Below, in pieces: positions 10,659-19,704 of a stretch of DNA of 64,000 bases. Origin of the DNA: Verrucomicrobiales bacterium (GTDB lineage: Bacteria; Verrucomicrobiota; Verrucomicrobiia; Verrucomicrobiales; DEV007). The notes beneath the pieces were generated by a model. That model had not been told where the DNA came from. It ran no database searches and was given only the letters and a program-made list of their open reading frames with translations. Location: positions 1 through 64,000 of the forward strand of contig JARGOP010000009.1 of NCBI GenBank assembly GCA_029233965.1. The letters run 5' to 3'. How positions within the stretch are numbered: position 1 is the stretch's first letter; the number at the start of each line of letters is the position of its first letter. The translations under genes and the position numbers were made by a program.

Positions 10659-11369
10659 TCAATTCACATTGGTGAACACGGCCTGAACGTCTTCGTCGTC
10701 TTCGAGCTTGTCGATGAGTGCTTCAATCTCAGTCATCTCCTCCTCGGAAAAGTCCTGAGGATTGTTCGGGATGCGTTGCGGGCTCGCCTTCTTGATCTCG
10801 ATACCGAGAGCTTCGAAAGCCGAGGTGAATTGACCGAAGTCGGTGAAATCGGCATAGGCGTAGGCAACACCATCGACGACCTCGAGTTCCTCGAGTCCGG
10901 CATCAATAAGACCGAGTTCAATCTCGTCCATCTCCATTTCGTCCGTCACTTCAAACTCGACCACGGTTTTGCGATCAAAGAGAAAGTCGAGCGCACCGCT
11001 GGGGAGCATCTGGCCGCCGGACTTGTTGAAAATTGTTTTGATGTTGGCGACGGAACGGTTCGTGTTATCGGTCGCGCATTCGACGAAAACCATGACTCCG
11101 TGAGGTCCTTTGCCCTCGTAATTGATTTCGGTGATTTCCGCTGAGTCCTTGCCGTCGGCGCGTTTGATCGCAGACTCGACATTGTCTTTAGGCATGTTCG
11201 CCGCCTTGGCGTTTTGAATGAGAAGACGGAGCTTCGGATTCGAGTCAGGATCCGGGCCGCTTTCTCTAACCGCCATCGTGATCGCCTTTCCGATTTTCGG
11301 AAAGATTTTCGACATCTTGTCCCAACGCGCTTCTTTCGACTTCCGTCGATATTCAAATGCTCTGCCCAT
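10659..11369 (-). CDS. yebC: YebC/PmpR family protein
   Basis: A 236-residue member of the YebC family (TACO1-like), variously described as transcription regulators or ribosome-associated factors that relieve stalling. The start was placed at MGRAFEYRRKSK because family members begin MAGRAF or MGRAFE; an upstream in-frame ATG would add 13 unconserved residues. Family blocks seen are FPKIGKAITMAVRESGPDPDSN, NMPKDNVESAIKRA, NYEGKGPHGV, ECATDNTNRSVANIKTIFNKSGG and the final LIDKLEDDEDVQAVFTN. It has full length with no visible defect. It is flanked by a REPIN-like palindrome upstream and the PVC dehydrogenase downstream. Confidence 0.93.
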   Translation of the reverse strand: MGRAFEYRRKSKEARWDKMSKIFPKIGKAITMAVRESGPDPDSNPKLRLLIQNAKAANMPKDNVESAIKRADGKDSAEITEINYEGKGPHGVMVFVECATDNTNRSVANIKTIFNKSGGQMLPSGALDFLFDRKTVVEFEVTDEMEMDEIELGLIDAGLEELEVVDGVAYAYADFTDFGQFTSAFEALGIEIKKASPQRIPNNPQDFSEEEMTEIEALIDKLEDDEDVQAVFTNVN

Positions 11370-11467
11370 AGTGAGGCAATTCTTGGCGTAGAATGGCAAA
11401 AATCGCAAGAGAGATTGTTCGAGTCAACAGGGTTGGGTGGGTGAGGCAACAGAGTTAGGGGCCACAA

Positions 11468-11541
11468 GGAGAGGCGGTTTTCTACCGCCTGCATCAGTAC
11501 CGAGGGCGCGGGCTTCGCAGGCGGTAGAAAACCGCCTCTCC
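11468..11541. repeat. REPIN-like double palindrome
   Basis: Two perfect 25-base inverted arms (11468-11492 and 11517-11541) surround a 24-base spacer. Each arm is itself a small hairpin: AGGCGGT, a 4-5 base loop, ACCGCCT. Two REP-like units in inverted orientation form a REPIN. It lies between the end of the ceramidase-like gene and the start of yebC. As RNA it would fold into one very stable stem and might also stop transcription from the ceramidase gene, but there is no T tract. I saw no second copy in the window. Confidence 0.7.
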
Positions 11542-11566
11542 CTGAGCTTCACGGGGCGCGTTCTAT

Positions 11567-13684
11567 TCACTCCTTTTCAGCCGGGCTCTTGCGGTAAATC
11601 TCCGCAATATTTTCATCGTCGAGCGCCCGGTCGAAGACGACGATCTCGTCGAGGCGCCCTTCGAATCGATTCCCCCGGGCTCCATCCCCGGCGAAGAAGA
11701 AGGTCGCGGGGAAAGATCCGTCAAGGTCAATGACAAAGCCGCCGATTCGCTTGCCGTTGAGATAGAGGTAAGTGCTGTCTCCGTGACGAATGAAGGCGAG
11801 GTGGTTCCATTTCCAGCGTTCGATGGAGTCAGCTTCGAGGGGAGACGCTTCGAATCCGGGGCCATTGTAGACCAGGGTCCGTTTTCGATCTTCCGTGACG
11901 ACGATGCCGATTTGATCGAACAAGCCACTCCCGGCGAAATCATGACCCCGCGAAAAGATCCACTCGGGTTCATCGAGCGAAGCGTTCGCCGATCCACTCC
12001 AGAACCAAAGAGAAACGGTGTAGTCGTTGCCGGTGAGCTCGGGAATGCGGGCGGAGAGTCGATCTCCCGCAAAATGCGCCGAGCGATTCAGGCCGCCTTC
12101 CGAGAACTGTCCGGAGGCGGGGCCGGGGAGATAAAAAAGCACCTGCGGCTCGTAGATGGCGTCGTTTCCGAATCTGGAGGCGTCAATCGCCCGCGGGCCG
12201 GAAAACTCGTCAAGTCTCCAGTAAGCTTTCGGATTGAGGGACAGGATGTGTTTGGCCGCCGGGCCGTGAGCGGGGCGGCGATCGGTCCTTCGCTTTCCGG
12301 TGACGTTCTCCAACAGGCTGATCGCCGCGCCGACAATCTTCGGCTCGGCCTGAACTTCGAGACCGGCGGAGCGCGCGGCCCAGGTGTTGTAGCCGCCGAG
12401 GAGATGCTGCTCGGGCGGAGGAATGTAGCCATCGCCACCGTTGGCAAGTTCGATCACCATGGTATGAGGAGCGGGGCTGGCGTTTTTGATTTTCAAGCCG
12501 GAGATCGCGTAGGTTTCATTGGGCGTCGTCGCGATGGCGATGTCCTCGCCGAGGCGGAGGGCCTGAACCACAATCTCGGTGCGTTGTTTCTCGTGGAGAA
12601 TGATTTGCTCGCGGGCGTAGATTTCCGGCTTCGTTTTGGGGAGGCGATCGCCCATTTCAGCGACGATGCGCTGTGCCCATTCGAGACGCTGCTGATCGGG
12701 GACACGATAATCGAGCGTCATTCGCGTCTCCGCCATCGCGATCGTCCCGGGGCGTTTGTAGCTGATGGCACCGTAGGCCTTCATCGCGAGATCGATCATC
12801 CCTTCGCTGTAGTCTTCGATCGTGGTTTTGTTCCCGGCACGGTCGTTGGATTTTTCGTAGTCGTGCCTCCAAATGTCACCGCTGCAGCCGTGGGACATCA
12901 TCGCGACGAATGTGTCACTGTCAGGAGCGATCTTCTCCTTCAACCCGTCGGAGAAGAGACCGAAATAATCGGGGCTTATGTCCTTGTCGCCGAAGTAGTG
13001 CATCGAGAAGTTGGCGAGGAGTCCGATTGGTTCGCCTTCAACGCTCTCGACGGAAATCATCGTGAGCATGGGATCCTCCGGTCCACTCTTTCCCGTGACG
13101 TGATCGTAGTTGGTGGCGGCGTGCATGTTGGCGCGGACGGTCCGGTTGCCGAAGGGATCCTCCTGCATGTGGTCAGGGTGAATCACCCAGCGACGCAGCG
13201 CCGTGAAATCGCCTGCGTCGATTTCACCCCAGCCGAGGCGGGCCGGCTGCATCTTTTCGAGTGGAGCGAGGATGGCTTCAACGAGCTTCTTGGTAAGAAA
13301 AAGGGAGTAAACCGGGTCGGCGTCGGTCCCGAGGGCACCCATGCAGGAGGGTGCGGTGTGCGTGTGAGTCGCGGAGATAAGGATGTGCTCACGCGGGATG
13401 CCACCTTTCTCTGAGGCCATTTCCTTCGCCTTGTCGAGTAGCTCCCGTGGCATCATGCAGCTGTCGACGACAACGATGACGAGTGTTTCACTACCGTCAG
13501 AAAAGGCGAGGGAGCGCGCGTGGATGGGACGCTTCACCACGTCGATCGATCGACTCGTCATGCCTCCGTTCACCAGCACAGGAAGCTGCTTCGGGGTCAC
13601 GTCAGTGAGGGCACTCGCCGCCGTGAACTCGGCGGTGGCGAGTGCGGGAAAGATACATGAAAGAACACAAACAAGCGCACGCAT
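11567..13684 (-). CDS. Neutral/alkaline ceramidase-like hydrolase with C-terminal LamG domain
   Basis: A 705-residue secreted protein with a signal peptide of about 18 residues. Residues about 20-430 resemble the N-terminal domain of neutral/alkaline non-lysosomal ceramidases: LTDVTPKQLPVLVNGG, VVVDSCMMP, and the metal-site motif ISATHTHTAP with His107 and His109. MMSHGCSGDI and ATTPNETYAISG are further family-like blocks. About 470-700 is a LamG/concanavalin-like fold (AYWRLDEFSGPRAIDAS, NDYTVSLWFWSG, HLAFIRHGDSTYLYLNGKRI). This architecture is common in PVC bacteria, where the substrate is generally unproven, so ceramide hydrolysis is only a family inference. The 543-residue antisense ORF over it is a shadow. 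Confidence 0.8.
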   Translation of the reverse strand: MRALVCVLSCIFPALATAEFTAASALTDVTPKQLPVLVNGGMTSRSIDVVKRPIHARSLAFSDGSETLVIVVVDSCMMPRELLDKAKEMASEKGGIPREHILISATHTHTAPSCMGALGTDADPVYSLFLTKKLVEAILAPLEKMQPARLGWGEIDAGDFTALRRWVIHPDHMQEDPFGNRTVRANMHAATNYDHVTGKSGPEDPMLTMISVESVEGEPIGLLANFSMHYFGDKDISPDYFGLFSDGLKEKIAPDSDTFVAMMSHGCSGDIWRHDYEKSNDRAGNKTTIEDYSEGMIDLAMKAYGAISYKRPGTIAMAETRMTLDYRVPDQQRLEWAQRIVAEMGDRLPKTKPEIYAREQIILHEKQRTEIVVQALRLGEDIAIATTPNETYAISGLKIKNASPAPHTMVIELANGGDGYIPPPEQHLLGGYNTWAARSAGLEVQAEPKIVGAAISLLENVTGKRRTDRRPAHGPAAKHILSLNPKAYWRLDEFSGPRAIDASRFGNDAIYEPQVLFYLPGPASGQFSEGGLNRSAHFAGDRLSARIPELTGNDYTVSLWFWSGSANASLDEPEWIFSRGHDFAGSGLFDQIGIVVTEDRKRTLVYNGPGFEASPLEADSIERWKWNHLAFIRHGDSTYLYLNGKRIGGFVIDLDGSFPATFFFAGDGARGNRFEGRLDEIVVFDRALDDENIAEIYRKSPAEKE

Positions 13685-13763
13685 CCCGCAATTTTAGCCA
13701 GATGCGGCCGCTCGTGGCAATCGCAGGGCTGGCGCAAACAGGGGGGCGATCAGGGGGGCGAAA

Positions 13764-15272
13764 TCAGTTCCCGTCTTTAAACTGATCGTATTCCGGATTG
13801 ACGTCCGCGTTGGAGAAAATGGGCCTGTCTTTCCAAAGATCGTAGGTGGCCTTCAGCTGGATGGGAGACTCGGGATATTGGCCCTGGTCATCGGTGTCCT
13901 GAATCCACTGATTCAGAATCTCGCGATGCTGCTTCAGCACTTCTGCGAACGCGGGATCATCGGCGAGATTGTTGATCTGATGCGGATCTTTTGCGATGTC
14001 GTAGAGTTCCTCTTCGGGACGGACTCCGAACCAGTGTTCCTCCTGATAGGGGGTGAGTCCGCCTTCGTTGCGGAGCCGCTTGATTTCGGTTACCGGTGGT
14101 CGATTGTCGCGGTACTGGGCCTGGAGCATGGGACGGTCCGGGAAGAAGTTCCGAATGTAGCGATATTGGTCGGTTCGCACGGTGCGAATCCGGTCAATCG
14201 TGTAGTCGCAGCGATCCCGGGCCGAAACTACGAAGTCGACGGGCTCATAGGTCTCGCCGAAGAGATTCTGCCCGTCGAGGTAGTCAGGCATTTCGGCACC
14301 GCCGAAGGCGAGGGTCGTAGCAGAGATGTCGAGGCCGCTGACGAGTTCATCGCGAACCGTTCCCGCTTTCAGCGCGGAGTGATTCCCTTTGACCATGAGA
14401 GGCACGTGAACACCGCCCTCGTAGCAGAACTGCTTGTGGCGGATTGACTGGTTGTTTCCGTGATCGGAGAAGAAGAAGACGATCGTATTCTCCAGTTCCC
14501 CGTCTGCCTCTAACAGGGCAAGAATCTCTTCGACCTGCACATCGGCGCCCCGGGCCGCGTTGTAGTGGGTTGTCCATTCCTTCCGGTAGGCGGGGGTGTC
14601 CGGGAAATAGGGGGGGATCGGCACATCATAGTCGTCGAGATTCTCTCCGTCCCTCACGTGGCGGTCGCCGGTCTTTCCTCCCCAGATCATGATTTGTCCG
14701 AACCAGGGCTGGTCTTTGTCAGGCCGTTTCGCCCAGGTATTCTCGATGTAGATGCGCTTCGCGTCCGTCTGCGCAAAGTTTCCCTGCCATCCGTTCATTC
14801 CGGGCACGTAGTCGTCCTTCGTTCCGTAGGAGTAGAGATTGAGGCGGTTATAGTGAAAGTTGTAGTCATCTTTTCCGGTGTTGAAAGTGAAGTATCCTTC
14901 TTCGCGCATGAGTTCGGGAATCGTCTTCATGCCTTCGGGGAGATGGATGCGGATGTCTCCGGGGACGACGCTGCCGTCCGCGGCACGGCTCGAGCGATGC
15001 TGGTGGGTTCCGGTGGTGGTCTGCATGACGCCGGTGATCATCGCGGATCGAGCAGCGGAACAAACCGGGGCCGGCATGAAAGCACGAGTGAAAAGGACGC
15101 CGTCCGCAGCGAGCTGATCGATGGCCGGAGTGTGACCCGCGTTGACGGGATCGTCGTAGCAGCCGAAGTAGGGAGAGAGGTCTTCGGAAAATATCCAGAG
15201 GATGTTCGGTTTCTCTGCTGACTGGACCGAGCCGGCGAAGAGGAACGCGGCGAGAAGGAGGGCGTTTTTCAT
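13764..15272 (-). CDS. Type I sulfatase (CSAAR motif), secreted
   Basis: A 502-residue sulfatase/alkaline-phosphatase superfamily enzyme. The start at MKNALLLAAFLFAGSVQSAEKPNIL gives a clean signal peptide; the reading frame is open for 93 codons further upstream, but those lack sulfatase features. PNILWIFSEDLSPYFGCY supplies metal-binding acidic residues. The formylglycine motif CxAxR is CSAAR with Cys71. Other blocks are ELMREEGYFTFNTGKDDYNF, VFFFSDHG and CYEGGVHVPL (the activating region). It probably removes sulfate from polysaccharide in the periplasm and needs a formylglycine-generating enzyme that I do not find here. It lies 79 bases upstream of the ceramidase-like gene on the same strand. 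Confidence 0.9.
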   Translation of the reverse strand: MKNALLLAAFLFAGSVQSAEKPNILWIFSEDLSPYFGCYDDPVNAGHTPAIDQLAADGVLFTRAFMPAPVCSAARSAMITGVMQTTTGTHQHRSSRAADGSVVPGDIRIHLPEGMKTIPELMREEGYFTFNTGKDDYNFHYNRLNLYSYGTKDDYVPGMNGWQGNFAQTDAKRIYIENTWAKRPDKDQPWFGQIMIWGGKTGDRHVRDGENLDDYDVPIPPYFPDTPAYRKEWTTHYNAARGADVQVEEILALLEADGELENTIVFFFSDHGNNQSIRHKQFCYEGGVHVPLMVKGNHSALKAGTVRDELVSGLDISATTLAFGGAEMPDYLDGQNLFGETYEPVDFVVSARDRCDYTIDRIRTVRTDQYRYIRNFFPDRPMLQAQYRDNRPPVTEIKRLRNEGGLTPYQEEHWFGVRPEEELYDIAKDPHQINNLADDPAFAEVLKQHREILNQWIQDTDDQGQYPESPIQLKATYDLWKDRPIFSNADVNPEYDQFKDGN

Positions 15273-15525
15273 CAGGTTCAATTCTCTGCGAAGAGAATGG
15301 TTTCGCCATTCGTTTTCCAACGCAATCGGGGGATTCGGGAAGAGGGCGATCAATTCATTCGACGCAGGGGAGAGGGGGGCGTATCCTCGCTCGACGAGGA
15401 AAGAGAGATGATGAATTGGAACGAGATGAAAAGACTTCTTTTCCGGGGCGCGGGTCGTGCACGCTCGATCCTCGGGGCGCCGTGTCTGCAGAGGGCAATT
15501 CAGGGGGGGCCTGATTCCCGGTGGA

Positions 15526-16594
15526 ATGGCAACCCTGCTGACGGTCGTCATTCTTTTCCTGAATCAACGGGGCGAGCTTTCGGTCTGGCATGAAGTGAAG
15601 CTGGAAAATCAATTCAGAGCCGTCGATGAGGTGTTCAGCTTCGCCGAATATCTCGATCTCGAAGCAGCGCTTTTCGAGGAAGTTGAGCAGAAAGTCTACG
15701 CAGTCGGGACAAAGGAAGGCAGTGAAGGGATTGCCCGCTATCTCCCGGGAAGTCCGGCGAATCCCTCGAGCTACGGGACGGATTGAAATCGCACTTTTGA
15801 ATGGGCGGTCGAGGATGGGGAGGCAAAAAGGGGGGCTCCTCCTTCATGGCATGTCAGACTCCCCCTACAGTCTTCGACATATCGGCAAGTCGCTACATGA
15901 GCGGGGCATGCGCGTGATCGGGTTGCGACTCCCCGGTCATGGGACCGCTCCTTCCGGGCTCAAGTATTTTGACTGGAAGGACATGGAGGCGGCGGTGAAT
16001 CTCGCGGTTCAGCATCTCAAGGGGGAGGTCGGCGATCTGCCTCTCTATCTGATTGGCTATTCAAACGGCGGGGCTCTTGCGGTGCATTACGGCGGAGAAT
16101 CGCTGAGAAATCCGGAGATTCCGAGAGTCGACAGGATTGTTCTCCTCTCCCCCGCTGTGGGGGTAACTCCGGCAGCTGCTCTTGCCATTTGGCAGCGGCG
16201 ACTCAGCTTTGTTCTGGGAATGGAGCCGTTGGCGTGGAATGGGATCTCGCCTGAGTATGATCCCTTCAAGTATGTTTCCTTTGCGGTGAATGCGGGGGTT
16301 CAGGTTCATGATCTCACCGTGGAAATTAAGAAGGACCTTGCCGATCTCAAGCGAAGGGGATTGCTGGAGGAGTATCCTCCGGTGCTCGCTTTTCAATCGA
16401 TCGTTGATGCGACGGTCTCCACCCCGGCCTTGATTGATGTTCTTTTCAGAGAGCTTCCGGAAAATGGACATGAGTTGGTCCTCTTTGACATCAACCGGAC
16501 CGGTCGCATTGAAAGCCTCGTGAAGAAGGACCCCTACCCGGCGATTCACTCGAAAGTGCCCCGGCGCACCTCATCCCGTCCAGGGCGGCACTGA
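15526..16594 (+). pseudogene. Broken alpha/beta hydrolase (in-frame TGA, +1 frameshift, truncated 3' end)
   Basis: The remnant begins at ATG 15526 with a membrane segment (TLLTVVILFL) and a family-like VWHEVKLENQF / AEYLDLEAALFEEV region. The frame then meets TGA at 15784-15786 exactly where the family's NWNR tryptophan is expected: the read-through is GTD-stop-NRTFEW. A second lesion is one extra base in the A5G6 run at 15825-15835; removing it restores AKRGLLLHGM. The next frame carries the hydrolase core: LLLHGMSDSPYS, the GYSNGG nucleophile elbow and LLSPAVGV. The C-terminus degenerates after HELVLFDINR and runs antisense over the 3' end of the neighbouring FAD-protein gene, so the expected catalytic His region is missing. 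Decay is likely; sequencing error cannot explain the lost 3' end. Confidence 0.75.
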
Positions 16595-18128
16595 CAATGC
16601 CTCCGGCAAATCCGGCTCCCTCGCCGCATGGGTAGAGTCCGGAAATTTCCGGATGCTGTAGCGTGTCAGGATCCCGGGGGATGCGAAGCGGGGAACTGGT
16701 CCGGGTTTCGAAGCCAATGAGGTTGGCTTCTTCGGTGACGTAGCCGCGCATTTTTCGGCCGAAAAGCTGGAGTCCTTCGATCATGCGCTCGACGATGAAG
16801 GCGGGCATGAGTTCGTCGAGTCTCGCTGGGTTGAGGCCCGGTTTGTAGCTTGTGTCAGGCAGCTGGGTTGAGTCTTTGCGTTTCAGGAAATCGAGAACCC
16901 GCTGGGCCGGAGCGACCTGCCCGCCTCCGCCTGCTACTTTGGCAATTTTTTCGAGATCTTTCTGAAAAGCGATCCCGGCGAGGACACCATGTTCAGCTTC
17001 CAAACGGGCGACATCCTCCGGCTCCACCGTCACGACCATGCCGCTGTTCGCGAAAGGGGAGTCACGCTTCGAGAGGCTCATGCCGTTGACGACGACCTCA
17101 TCGTTTTCCGTCGCGGCAGGGACGATGAACCCTCCGGGGCACATGCAAAAAGAATGGACGCCACGCCCCCGGATTTTCGTGGCGAGACTGTAGCTCGCGG
17201 CGGGGAGGAGGCGGGGGCGTTCGAGACCCCGCTCGTAGTGATACTGAAGACTGTCGATGAGCGGCTGCGGATGCTCGATGCGGACACCGACCGCAAAGGG
17301 CTTCTTCTCCATGAGGATCTCTTTCGCACGAAGCAGCTCATAGATGTCCCGCGCCGAATGCCCCGTCGCGAGAATGACGGCGTCGGCAGTAAGCTCTTCG
17401 TCACCATGGATGACGACGCCTTTTATCGTTTTTCCGTCGAGGAGAAAATCGGTGACTTTGGCGCCGAAGCGAACTTCACCTCCGGCTTCGATGATGCTCT
17501 GCCGGATTGCTTTGACCACATTCGGGAGCAGGTTGGAACCGATATGAGGATGCGAATCAATCAGGATTTGAGCGGGAGCCCCGTGCGCAACAAGCGTTTC
17601 GTAGACCTTCCGGACCGGTCCGCGCTTGGTCGCGCGAGTGTAGAGCTTCCCGTCGGAAAAGGTTCCTGCACCGCCTTCGCCGAAGCAGTAGTTCGAGTCT
17701 TCAATCACGGTCCCGTGACGGAGAATCGGGGCAAGGTCGAAGCGTCGCGCCGAGGCGTCCTTGCCCCGCTCGAGAACGATAGGGCGCCATCCTTCTTCAA
17801 TCGCGGTGAGAGCGGCAAACATGCCGGCGGGCCCGCTGCCGACGATAATGACTTCGCGGCTGTTTTGCTTAAGCCGCGGAAGCCTCACTGAGATTTCCGG
17901 CCCGGTGGGGAGTGGCTCATCCACTCCGACCTCAAACCGCAACTGAACTTTGATCTCCGGTTTTCGCGCATCAAGCGAATGCTTTACGAGTCGGAGTTCT
18001 TTGATCCTTGCGGGATGAACCCTGAGCTTTCTCGCCACTGCCTTCAGCTGAGCGGTTTCGTCCTCCGATTTCTCCAGCGGAAGAATGACATCGACCGAGA
18101 CAGGATCGGGCTGCGACGGTTCGCTCAT
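16491..18128 (-). CDS. FAD-dependent dehydrogenase (COG2509-type)
   Basis: A 545-residue flavoprotein of the NAD(FAD)-utilising dehydrogenase group. An N-terminal ferredoxin-like domain (about 1-90, KLRVHPARIKELRLVKHSLDAR) precedes the Rossmann motif VIIVGSGPAGMFAALTAIEEGW (about 93-115). Further family blocks are YCFGEGGAGTFSDGKLYTR, GHSARDIYELL, SFCMCPGGFIVPAAT and the C-terminal YPCGEGAGFAGGIVSAALDGMR. The final 25 or so residues (SSESPGRGPSS to the stop) look unconserved and are antisense to the broken hydrolase, so the original stop may have been lost. Electron acceptor and substrate are unknown. thiG starts 9 bases upstream on the same strand, so the two are probably co-transcribed. Confidence 0.88.
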   Translation of the reverse strand: MSEPSQPDPVSVDVILPLEKSEDETAQLKAVARKLRVHPARIKELRLVKHSLDARKPEIKVQLRFEVGVDEPLPTGPEISVRLPRLKQNSREVIIVGSGPAGMFAALTAIEEGWRPIVLERGKDASARRFDLAPILRHGTVIEDSNYCFGEGGAGTFSDGKLYTRATKRGPVRKVYETLVAHGAPAQILIDSHPHIGSNLLPNVVKAIRQSIIEAGGEVRFGAKVTDFLLDGKTIKGVVIHGDEELTADAVILATGHSARDIYELLRAKEILMEKKPFAVGVRIEHPQPLIDSLQYHYERGLERPRLLPAASYSLATKIRGRGVHSFCMCPGGFIVPAATENDEVVVNGMSLSKRDSPFANSGMVVTVEPEDVARLEAEHGVLAGIAFQKDLEKIAKVAGGGGQVAPAQRVLDFLKRKDSTQLPDTSYKPGLNPARLDELMPAFIVERMIEGLQLFGRKMRGYVTEEANLIGFETRTSSPLRIPRDPDTLQHPEISGLYPCGEGAGFAGGIVSAALDGMRCAGALSSESPGRGPSSRGFQCDRSG

Positions 18129-18137
18129 GAGAAGAGA

Positions 18138-18938
18138 CTAGCCTTCCTTTCCGTCTTCGAAAAGAAATCCCGTGAGCGGACTCGTTGCCGAGGCCCCGGT
18201 CGAAATTTCGTGAACGCCTCCTGATTCGAACGCCATGCGACCGGCTTCAACGGCCATCTTAAAGGCGGTCGCAATCGCGACGGGATCAGAGGCAATCGCG
18301 ATCGCGGTATTCACGAGGACGGCGTCGGCGCCCATTTCGAGAGCTTCGGCGGCGTGGCTTGGGCGTCCGATTCCGGCATCGACGACGACCGGGACAGTGG
18401 CCTGGTTGATGATGATTTCGATCTGGCGCCGGGTTTCGATCCCCTGATTGGAGCCGATCGGTGCCCCGAGGGGCATTACCGTTGCCGTGCCGACATCCTG
18501 CAGTCGCTTCGCGAGAACGGGATCGGCATTGATGTAGGGAAGAACCGTAAATCCCTCTTTCACGAGGATCTCCGCAGCGGCGAGGGTCTCGATCGGATCA
18601 GGAAGGAGATAGGTAGGATCAGGATGGATCTCGAGCTTCACCCATTTCGGCAAGCCTGCTGACGCTGCGAGGCGGGCGAGACGCACTGCTTCTTCCGCAT
18701 TCATCGCCCCGGAGGTGTTCGGAAGGAGCAGATATTTATCCGGATCAATAAAGTCGAGAATGTCGGCGTAAGGGTCATTGCCGCCGGTGAGATCGGCGCG
18801 CCGCAAAGCCACCGTAACAATCTCAGTGCCAGACGCTTCGAGGGCGTCGCGCATGGATTCGTTGGAAGAAAACTTTCCGGTCCCAATCATGAGGCGGGAT
18901 TGGAAAGTGCGATCGGCAATGGTGAGTGGTTCAGGCAC
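18138..18938 (-). CDS. thiG: Thiazole synthase ThiG
   Basis: A 266-residue TIM-barrel enzyme that forms the thiazole phosphate of thiamine from deoxyxylulose-5-phosphate, dehydroglycine and ThiS-thiocarboxylate. Family blocks are [58 protein letters not shown] with the Schiff-base Lys101, [45 protein letters not shown] and the final [10 protein letters not shown]. No thiS, thiF, thiE or thiH is adjacent. I see no TPP riboswitch pattern in the short upstream region. The gene ends 9 bases before the FAD dehydrogenase gene. Confidence 0.95.
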   Translation of the reverse strand: MPEPLTIADRTFQSRLMIGTGKFSSNESMRDALEASGTEIVTVALRRADLTGGNDPYADILDFIDPDKYLLLPNTSGAMNAEEAVRLARLAASAGLPKWVKLEIHPDPTYLLPDPIETLAAAEILVKEGFTVLPYINADPVLAKRLQDVGTATVMPLGAPIGSNQGIETRRQIEIIINQATVPVVVDAGIGRPSHAAEALEMGADAVLVNTAIAIASDPVAIATAFKMAVEAGRMAFESGGVHEISTGASATSPLTGFLFEDGKEG

Positions 18939-18994
18939 GGCTTTTCTGATTCGTCAGGGAGGTCGGACTCTAGCTTCGGCTTTCGATTACTCCA

Positions 18995-19032
18995 CAAAAA
19001 AACCTCTCCGTTTCGGACGGAGAGGTCTTTTT
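18995..19032 (-). terminator. Intrinsic terminator, likely for the mscL remnant
   Basis: A 9-base stem ACCTCTCCG/CGGAGAGGT (19002-19010 and 19018-19026) has a 7-base loop, with an A tract on its left (18995-19002) and a T tract on its right. It can work in both directions. On the minus strand it would end transcripts from the mscL locus and separate them from thiG. Confidence 0.8.
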
Positions 19033-19102
19033 GAATTTGTGTTCCGTGCAACAACACACTTTCGACAACAACAACCAAGCAATGAAATTATCGGGTCAAC
19101 AA

Positions 19103-19635
19103 CTACCCTTTAATTACCTTGGGGAAGAGTAAGCGGAATTTTGAAATCTGTCCAGCAGTTATTGCAAATTTTAGAGTGAAATTTAAAACTATTCTCAATA
19201 TTGATCCGGCTTGCTTGGAGAGAAGGTTCCGAATCTCCTGCAAGAGCACGACCTCGTCACTTGGCTTGGGTTCTTCGACCGGTGCTTCTTCCTCTTTCTC
19301 CTGGGCGGCCATGAACTTCTTGATCACGAGGAAAAGCACAAAAGCAAGAATGAGGAAGCTGATGAAGGCGGTCACGAAGTTCCCCCAGGTCATGACGGTT
19401 TCGCCTGCTTCGGCGGCAGCCGCCGCATAGACGGCTTCTTAGGCACCTTCGGGGCGTTTCAGGATGGCAAAGCGATCGCTGAAATCAACACCACCGGTGA
19501 TCACACCGATGATGGGCATGAAAATATCATCGACAAGGCTTTTGACGACGGTTCCGAACGCACCGCCGATAATGATGCCGACGGCCATATCCACGAGGTT
19601 CCCTTTGAAAGCGAATTTTTGAAGTCTTCCAGCAT
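19103..19635 (-). pseudogene. mscL: Large-conductance mechanosensitive channel MscL, broken
   Basis: The start is MLEDFK at 19635. One base is missing from an A5 run (plus-strand T5, 19616-19620); with six A the frame gives [17 protein letters not shown] followed by [24 protein letters not shown] and [15 protein letters not shown], a perfect MscL N-terminal half. A TAA then interrupts at 19439-19441. After it the frame resumes with EAVYAAAAAEAGE and the second membrane helix FVTAFISFLILAFVLFLVIKKF, a charged stretch and EIRNLLSK, where MscL normally ends. The normal stop is also gone, adding 36 unconserved residues. Three lesions argue for a dead gene; the A-run slip alone could be a read error. 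Confidence 0.82.
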
Positions 19636-19704
19636 CGCGGCGCCAGATTGCGCTGCTTCCGCGACGGCGACAAGATCAAATATTCCCCGTTAGTAAGAAT
19701 TCAA

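Noticed and set aside
11783-13414. A 543-residue plus-strand ORF antisense to the ceramidase-like gene
   Set aside because: It has no recognisable motifs, while the opposite strand has a signal peptide and family motifs. It is a codon-bias shadow.
15273-15551. N-terminal extension of the sulfatase at 13764-15272
   Set aside because: The 93 extra residues lack any similarity and precede a clean signal peptide starting at MKNALLL.
15784-15786. UGA read as tryptophan or selenocysteine in the hydrolase
   Set aside because: Other genes here use TGA as a normal stop (for example the ATGA overlaps), there is no SECIS-like element that I can see, and a separate frameshift is present.
18939-18994. 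TPP riboswitch upstream of thiG
   Set aside because: The gap is short and I find neither the CUGAGA core nor a thi-box-like structure.
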